Shown here: piece by piece, positions 53,486 to 58,490 of the stretch
Numbering within the stretch: position 1 is the stretch's first letter
How the letters are laid out: each line of letters opens with the position of its first letter
Made by a program: the position numbers and the translations under genes
From: Bacteroidaceae bacterium
GTDB taxonomy: Bacteria; Bacteroidota; Bacteroidia; Bacteroidales; Bacteroidaceae
Assembly: GCA_017548075.1 (NCBI GenBank)
Contig: JAFYNL010000025.1
Location: 1 to 58,490, forward strand
DNA length: 58,490 nucleotides
Direction of reading: 5' to 3'
The notes under the pieces: model-generated
Told to the model about the DNA's origin: nothing
The model's input: the letters and a program-made list of their open reading frames with translations, nothing else
The model's database searches: none

Positions 53486-56400
53486 ATGAGAAACCTGAAG
53501 AGTCTTCTTTTGATAGCAAGTCTTGTGCCTGCTCTTAATGGATGGGCGCAAATAGAGGAATACACACTTCCCGACGGCAAAGTGGTAAAGATAGACCGAA
53601 GTGTCTTTCCCGACCTTAAGTATGACGTGAGTCCTAACTTGCCAGCCGATTATGTGGCTCGTCGCAAGGCACGCAAGGCAAAAGGTCAGACGCAATTGCC
53701 TCCCTATGTCTATAACGGGCAGGATAAGTATTTCCCTCCCATCTTCAATCAGGATGGCGGTTCTTGTGGCTCGGCTGCAGCCGTAGGCTATCAGTTCACG
53801 CATGAGATTAACAGCTATCGTGATGCTGATGCTTCTCTGCCCGAGAATCAGTATCCGTCGCACTTCACTTGGTTGTTGGCTTATCAGACCAGCACAACAG
53901 AAGGAATGGCAAAAGCTATAGGCATTCCCAATGTTCCCACTTATGGCGGACGAACCTACAGCAGACTCTTCGGACCACAGACGCACGACGACCCCGATTA
54001 TGGCTGGATGCAAGGCTATGACAAGTGGTATAGTGCCATGTGGAATAAGTCGGCTTACGACTTCAGTCTTCCTCCTACCAACACCCCCGAAGGCAGACAA
54101 GCACTCAAGGAATGGCTCTATAATCATAGTGGAGATGAGACGATGCACGGAGGCGGCGTTGCTGGTATTGGCGTGGCTGCTTACGGCACTTGGGCTGCTA
54201 TTCCCAACTCCGCAGCCAACAAAGCTGCCGGTGTGGTAGGCATGAAGTATGTGAAGGCGTGGGGCGATACTTTCAATCATGCTCTTACCGTCTGCGGATA
54301 TGACGACCGCATTGAGTTCGACCTTGACGGAGACGGCATTGTCGGAGAGGTTGAAGAAGATGAAGTAGGAGCCTGGATTATTGCCAACTCTTGGGGCGAT
54401 GGTTGGGAAAACAAGGGCTTCATTTACTGCCCTTATAAGTACAGTTTTGCTGTAAATAACGATACATGGACTTGGACTCCAGGTGCTTTTGTCATTCGTC
54501 AGGATTATCGTCCCTTGCGCACCATCAAGTTGCTGATGGATTATACACATCGAAGCGAACTCTTGCTCAGTGCCGGCATTGCTGAGAATGTGAATGCCAC
54601 AAAGCCCGAGAAGACCATTCCCTTCGAGCACTTCCGCTATGCGGGTAACACGCTTGGCGCCGACCCCGCTCCCGAAGTTCCCATGCTTGGCCGTTGGGTT
54701 GATGGCATTCATGATGAGCCGATGGAGTTCGGTTACGACCTTACAGACCTCACTTTCTCTGTTGACCGCACCAAGCCTTTGAAGTACTTCTTCATTGTCA
54801 AGACCAAGACTGGCGCCATAGGTACGGGCCACATCTACAAGGCCTCCATTATCAACTATGAGATAGAGAATGAAGGCGTGGAGATTCCTTTCGGAGACAA
54901 GGATGTCGAGATAAAGAACAGAGGCCGCGAGACTATCATCAGCGTTGTTGTGCCTGGCGAGCAGCTTTATCCTCCCACCAACCTCAGTCTTGAGGATGGC
55001 GTTTTGGTATGGTCGGCTCCGCAGGCTTCCAGCCTTACGCTTACGGGCTATCATGTTTACGAAGGCACAAATCTTGTGGCACAATTGCCAGCAAGTCAGA
55101 CATATTTTACTCCCGATGCAGAAGCCTCCGATGCCTTTACCGTAAGGGCTGTTTATAAGGCAGGACAATACGGACAGGAGTCAGCTCCCTCCAATGCCGT
55201 GGTGCTCGACATTCCTCAGCAGGGAGCCAATCTGATTGCCAACATGAACGAGGGCAGCATCGTCATACCGAATGCCATCTCCGAGATGCTTGGCCAAGCC
55301 ACGATAGAGTTCTGGATGCGCAACGACCAGAATGTCAACTACACCCATCAGGTAGGCCCAGGTTGGGGTAAGTTCCTCTTCCACAACAGCAGCAACGGCA
55401 CGCTTTCCGTGGGGTGGGATAGTGGTGGCACAAACCGACTGAATGTCAACGGCGTCTTCACTACTCTGGGCAAATGGAATCACATCGCCATTGTAATAAA
55501 CGGCAGCGTGCTCACACTTTACGTCAACGGCGTGAAGAAGGGGACCATTACTTCTACTACATTCTCGGGCCTTGTTGCTTTTGGCGACCTTCAGTTCGGT
55601 CGTACTTCAGACTCCAACCAATGGTGGCTAGGTGGCTTGGACGAGATACGTGTCTGGAAGACTGCCCGCACCCAAGCAGAGGTAAGGAACAATATGCGCC
55701 TCCGCATTGCTGCACCCGCCTTGCAGCCCGATTTGCTTGTCTATTTGCCTATGGATACCATAGTTGTAGATGGCGAAACCAAGTTGCGCGAGTATGTGAG
55801 CGGCAAGCACGCCTACTTCCGCGCTATCGGAACACATGAAGTCGTGGAGGACGAGAGCCCTCTCACCGGCACTCAGACGTCGCCTTCGCTCACCATTTCC
55901 GAAGAAAGTGGTACACATCTGGCAGGCATTCCTTTCCACCTCACAGCAAAGACTTTGCTCAGTGTGACCGATTGGACTTGGACGGTAATGGTCAATGGTC
56001 AATCTTCAATGTTCAATGGCATGAGTCCGACCTTCTGCTTTGCCGAGGCAGGCACCTATACGGTTAATTGTACTGCTACTTATGTTGACGGAAGCACGCT
56101 TTCTGCCGAGAAGGAGATTGTTGTCAGCGATGGAGAAGCTCCCGTGGCAGCTTTCGAAGTGCTCAACGACACCCTGCCTGCAGGCGACCGCTTCAGTTTC
56201 GTCAACCATAGCGAAGGCTCGGGATGCACCTATCTGTGGAGCATGCCAGGAGCCGAAATAGAGCAGTTGAGCGGCACCAATGCTACGGCTCTCTATCCTA
56301 CGACGGGAACCTTCGAGGTGACACTTACGGCCACCAATCCTTATGGCTCCAGCAGCGTGACGAAACAGGTTTGTGTGCGCGAGTCTGCCCCAAGTGCCCG

Positions 56401-57985
56401 CTTCGATGTCTCCTCAACAGCTATCATGCTGGGCGAAGGCGTTCAGCTTACCGACAACAGTCGATATAGCCCGCTCTCATGGCATTGGGAGTTGAACAAC
56501 GGCTGTCGCATCTATACGGTGGACGAGCAGTCGCCTTTCGTAGTTCCTACGGCTCCGGGCATCTACGATGTCAGCCTGTATGTCACGAATGCTTTGGGCG
56601 AGAACTCGCTTACACAAAAGCGCTACCTTATCGTCAGCAACGACGACCCGCTCTCCTGCCTCAACTTCACTGGCGTTGAGAGTTTGCAGCTTTCCTGCCC
56701 CTTCACGGAGACTCAGAAGAAGCTCACCCTCGACTGGTGGATGCGTCCCTCGCAGTATCAGGGCTGCATGAGTCTCTCCTCTTCGCAGGGCGACCTCTCT
56801 ACGTCTGTCGACAACAAGGGCATGCTCAGCATAAAGTTGGGCACCCGCACGGCACAGTCTTCCGAAGGGTTCATCATCATCGACGAATGGCACCACTATG
56901 CCGTGACCTACAGCTCGGGCACAGTCAAGTTCTATCGCGACGGACTGCTCGTGGGTACCTCGACTTCCAAACTCGCCACAAGCTTCCCAGCCCTTGAGAC
57001 AATCACCCTGAACGAGGGCTTCAAAGGGCAGATAGACGAGGTTCGGCTCTGGGGCTCAGTATTTACCGAGGAGATGATAAATGCCTACTGCAACCAGCAT
57101 ATCGAAAATGTTGCGGAGGCAGAGGCCACAGACAACCTCTTGCTCTATTACGACTTCAATCAGAGTGGCGGCAATGTCGAAGACCGCACTTCTGGCAGCA
57201 ACAATGCCCAGCGCATAGGCTTCGGACCTGACGGCGACGCCTGGAACTCCGCTCTCGGAGTCTTCACGCTCGACACAGGGGCTCTTATGCATGGCGACAT
57301 CTCCTCCCAGTATCTTACTAACTACAAGAACCCCTATCTGACGGCCAGCGGTACTGTCAATAGCAACAACAGCAGTCGTTTCCTGAAGCTTCAGATGCGC
57401 ACCAGCCGTTCCAAGTGGCAGGATGCCAATGCCATCGTCAAGAACGGCATCACAACAGGCGCGCACATCGATACAAGCCACCACAGCGACATCCAGTTCG
57501 AGACGCAATGGAGCGGCTTTGCCACGCCACTGCTCGACTATCGCTTGTGGCAAGCCGTCACCCTTCCCGCAGGCAGATACCAGTTCAGCATCACGCCTGG
57601 CGACGTTGACGACATGCAGAGCAGCCGTCTCGTGGCTTGCGAAGGCAGCACGATGGTGAGCGATGCCGATTGCGAGGAACAGGCTCTGGCATGGTGTCCG
57701 CTTGCAAGTGGTAGCATCAGCTTCTCGCTCGAGGAAGAGACGGAAGTTTCTCTCGGCATCATCGTCAATCTGACAGGCCAGAGCAGCTTCGGCATCAACG
57801 CCTTCAAGCTCGAGGGTGTCACCATTGAGCCACTCGAGCCAGAAGACCCCACGGGAATCAATGAAGTTAACGAAAACGATAACCTTAACGTTAACAAGGG
57901 CGTTTACGACCTCTCCGGCCGCAAGGTCCAGACCCCAAGGCAGGGAATTTATATTCAAGACGGACGCAAGGTCTTGATTAAGTGA
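53486..57985 (+). CDS. Secreted papain-like (C1) cysteine protease with LamG, PKD and FN3 modules and sorting tail
   Basis: 1499 residues; ATG 53486 is preferred over a TTG three codons upstream because it starts the signal peptide (MRNLKSLLLIASLVPALNGW). The peptidase domain (about 60-345) has the full triad: C94 (NQDGGSCGSAAA), H265 (FNHALTVCGY) and N301 (IIANSWGDGW). Then: an FN3-like domain (about 485-570), LamG (about 590-745), three PKD-like domains (about 810-880, 885-965, 968-1055), a second LamG (about 1062-1240) and the tail VYDLSGRKVQTPRQGIYIQD then GRKVLIK. Part of the first PKD-like domain is encoded by repeat DNA. Likely a surface or released protease acting on host or dietary protein. 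Confidence 0.87.
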   Translation: MRNLKSLLLIASLVPALNGWAQIEEYTLPDGKVVKIDRSVFPDLKYDVSPNLPADYVARRKARKAKGQTQLPPYVYNGQDKYFPPIFNQDGGSCGSAAAVGYQFTHEINSYRDADASLPENQYPSHFTWLLAYQTSTTEGMAKAIGIPNVPTYGGRTYSRLFGPQTHDDPDYGWMQGYDKWYSAMWNKSAYDFSLPPTNTPEGRQALKEWLYNHSGDETMHGGGVAGIGVAAYGTWAAIPNSAANKAAGVVGMKYVKAWGDTFNHALTVCGYDDRIEFDLDGDGIVGEVEEDEVGAWIIANSWGDGWENKGFIYCPYKYSFAVNNDTWTWTPGAFVIRQDYRPLRTIKLLMDYTHRSELLLSAGIAENVNATKPEKTIPFEHFRYAGNTLGADPAPEVPMLGRWVDGIHDEPMEFGYDLTDLTFSVDRTKPLKYFFIVKTKTGAIGTGHIYKASIINYEIENEGVEIPFGDKDVEIKNRGRETIISVVVPGEQLYPPTNLSLEDGVLVWSAPQASSLTLTGYHVYEGTNLVAQLPASQTYFTPDAEASDAFTVRAVYKAGQYGQESAPSNAVVLDIPQQGANLIANMNEGSIVIPNAISEMLGQATIEFWMRNDQNVNYTHQVGPGWGKFLFHNSSNGTLSVGWDSGGTNRLNVNGVFTTLGKWNHIAIVINGSVLTLYVNGVKKGTITSTTFSGLVAFGDLQFGRTSDSNQWWLGGLDEIRVWKTARTQAEVRNNMRLRIAAPALQPDLLVYLPMDTIVVDGETKLREYVSGKHAYFRAIGTHEVVEDESPLTGTQTSPSLTISEESGTHLAGIPFHLTAKTLLSVTDWTWTVMVNGQSSMFNGMSPTFCFAEAGTYTVNCTATYVDGSTLSAEKEIVVSDGEAPVAAFEVLNDTLPAGDRFSFVNHSEGSGCTYLWSMPGAEIEQLSGTNATALYPTTGTFEVTLTATNPYGSSSVTKQVCVRESAPSARFDVSSTAIMLGEGVQLTDNSRYSPLSWHWELNNGCRIYTVDEQSPFVVPTAPGIYDVSLYVTNALGENSLTQKRYLIVSNDDPLSCLNFTGVESLQLSCPFTETQKKLTLDWWMRPSQYQGCMSLSSSQGDLSTSVDNKGMLSIKLGTRTAQSSEGFIIIDEWHHYAVTYSSGTVKFYRDGLLVGTSTSKLATSFPALETITLNEGFKGQIDEVRLWGSVFTEEMINAYCNQHIENVAEAEATDNLLLYYDFNQSGGNVEDRTSGSNNAQRIGFGPDGDAWNSALGVFTLDTGALMHGDISSQYLTNYKNPYLTASGTVNSNNSSRFLKLQMRTSRSKWQDANAIVKNGITTGAHIDTSHHSDIQFETQWSGFATPLLDYRLWQAVTLPAGRYQFSITPGDVDDMQSSRLVACEGSTMVSDADCEEQALAWCPLASGSISFSLEEETEVSLGIIVNLTGQSSFGINAFKLEGVTIEPLEPEDPTGINEVNENDNLNVNKGVYDLSGRKVQTPRQGIYIQDGRKVLIK
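55990..56022 (+). repeat. Short-period TGGTCAA/TGTTCAA repeat inside the protease gene
   Basis: ATGGTCA, ATGGTCA, ATCTTCA and ATGTTCA follow each other and encode MVNGQSSMFNGM in a loop of a PKD-like domain. The unit is the reverse complement of the ATTGA(A/G) type repeat upstream of the same gene. Confidence 0.65.
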
Positions 57986-58009
57986 GAGCAGAGTAATGCT
58001 TGTATTACT

Positions 58010-58057
58010 ATGCCGAGCGGGAAAGAGCTCGACGAAGTCAAGATGCTCGTTAAGTAA
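58010..58057 (+). other. 15-codon frame resembling the end of a sorting tail
   Basis: ATG at 58010 to TAA at 58057 encodes MPSGKELDEVKMLVK. The last residues look like the VKVLVK ending of neighbouring proteins, 25 bp after the protease stop. It may be a remnant of a duplicated 3' end, or chance. Confidence 0.3.
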
Positions 58058-58089
58058 CTCGGTTAGAGTTTAGCGTTTTAGCGAAAAAA

Positions 58090-58125
58090 ACGGCCCTCGC
58101 CAATCAACAGGCGGGGGCTGTTTTT
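58090..58125 (+). terminator. Terminator of the papain-like protease gene
   Basis: ACGGCCCTCGCC pairs with GGCGGGGGCTGT (G-U pairs allowed) and is followed by TTTTT. Confidence 0.85.
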
Positions 58126-58214
58126 CGTTTGTCGTTTTTCGTTTGAAGTTTAAAGTTTATTGTTTACGGTTTAGCGGTTTATGTGTTTTTCTCTCGTGTG
58201 GCGTGAGCAATCGA

Positions 58215-58245
58215 AACTTGTTAAATTGCGCACTTTAACTCGTTA
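58215..58245 (+). repeat. 22-bp repeat array H (2 degenerate units)
   Basis: AACTTGTTA at 58215 and AACTCGTTA at 58237, 22 bp apart, followed by the trailer CGTCACTGG (58256-58264) shared with array A. Weaker than the other arrays but the period and trailer agree. Confidence 0.55.
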
Positions 58246-58426
58246 AGATTGGATTCGTCACTGGTCATCCGGATTGACACTGCAAAGGTACGACGGTTTT
58301 ATTGCGGTCTACGAATTTTTGAGCAACTTTTTTACATGTTTTTCAAAAAAAATATCTATAAGGTTCACGTGCGCGCGGAGGTAATATATTTTGTCGTGAA
58401 AATTCCATTTCCGAGCGGGGGCGCAG

Positions 58427-58457
58427 TCATTAAGTCATTAAGTCATTAGTCATTAAG
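58427..58457. repeat. Tandem TCATTAAG units
   Basis: TCATTAAG, TCATTAAG, TCATTAG and TCATTAAG in succession near the window end; same class of short-period repeat as at 2012 and 53456. Confidence 0.7.
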
Positions 58458-58490
58458 GACGAAATGAATGCGCAAAAATTTTTATATATA

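Larger units (their letters stand above)
58126..58490. other. Gene-free right end of the window
   Basis: Contains a degenerate two-unit 22-bp array (H, 58215-58245), a leftward TACCTTTG at 58275-58282 without a good -33 box, and a run of TCATTAAG-type units at 58427-58457. No convincing ORF or RNA gene. Confidence 0.6.

Noticed and set aside
53453-55168. 571-codon leftward ORF opposite the papain-like protease gene
   Set aside because: Mirror of the protease coding strand and crossing its start region and the terminator; no recognisable domain.
58275-58282. Leftward promoter at the right end of the window
   Set aside because: TACCTTTG is present on the minus strand but no TTTG lies 18-22 bp upstream and no leftward gene follows; kept only as a mention in the region description.

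Overview
The window looks like a chromosomal segment of a Bacteroidales bacterium, most likely a gut or rumen Prevotellaceae member. The evidence is the TAnnTTTG type -7 promoter boxes (often with TTTG about 20 bases upstream), A-rich leaders without Shine-Dalgarno sequences, many secreted glycoside hydrolases, and large secreted proteins ending in a short DLxGRxV...GIYIxNGRKVL motif that resembles a type IX secretion sorting tail. No rRNA, tRNA, transposase, SusC/SusD pair or hybrid two-component regulator was seen, so the carbohydrate genes here are enzyme operons without their outer-membrane import genes.

Layout. 245-1978 (-) is a SulP anion transporter, divergent from a rightward unit of a POT peptide transporter, an NhaC antiporter and a GH32 fructanase (2088-6781). 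A Tyr-rich lipoprotein (6788-7441, -) faces it. 7755-14292 is an operon of two GH43 enzymes (the first fused to an alpha/beta-hydrolase) followed by an aldo/keto reductase, a lactonase-type amidohydrolase and a zinc dehydrogenase, a set suited to oxidising a free sugar. 14895-24606 is an arabinoxylan-type operon: GH31, two GH43, a CE6-CE1 double esterase, ribokinase and a sugar permease. 24612-26303 (-) holds rubrerythrin and a DUF5009-type acyltransferase. 26857-30128 holds a two-discoidin secreted protein divergent from a GH92 mannosidase. 30149-35021 (-) holds a GH43 with FG-GAP repeats overlapping a coiled-coil protein gene, and an alkaline phosphatase. 35356-36531 is a PadR-PspC pair. 36594-57985 is dominated by five very large secreted mosaic proteins (DUF3472, CotH kinase-like, discoidin, LamG, PKD and papain-like domains) that share modules and C-terminal tails, plus a 49-residue peptide gene.

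The main unexplained structure is non-coding. Eight intergenic regions carry short arrays of a degenerate 22-bp repeat with core AACACGTTA. In at least two places (14391-14790 and 26358-26774) the array is the right end of a roughly 400-bp composite element that also contains a leftward promoter, long inverted repeats around an AT-rich centre and an exactly conserved 23-mer. A second recurrent structure is a 4 x 7-bp tandem repeat placed between two divergent promoters with almost identical geometry (2012-2039 and 27815-27842). A third is short-period repeat DNA that lies inside open reading frames, where it encodes signal-peptide cores or surface-loop insertions.
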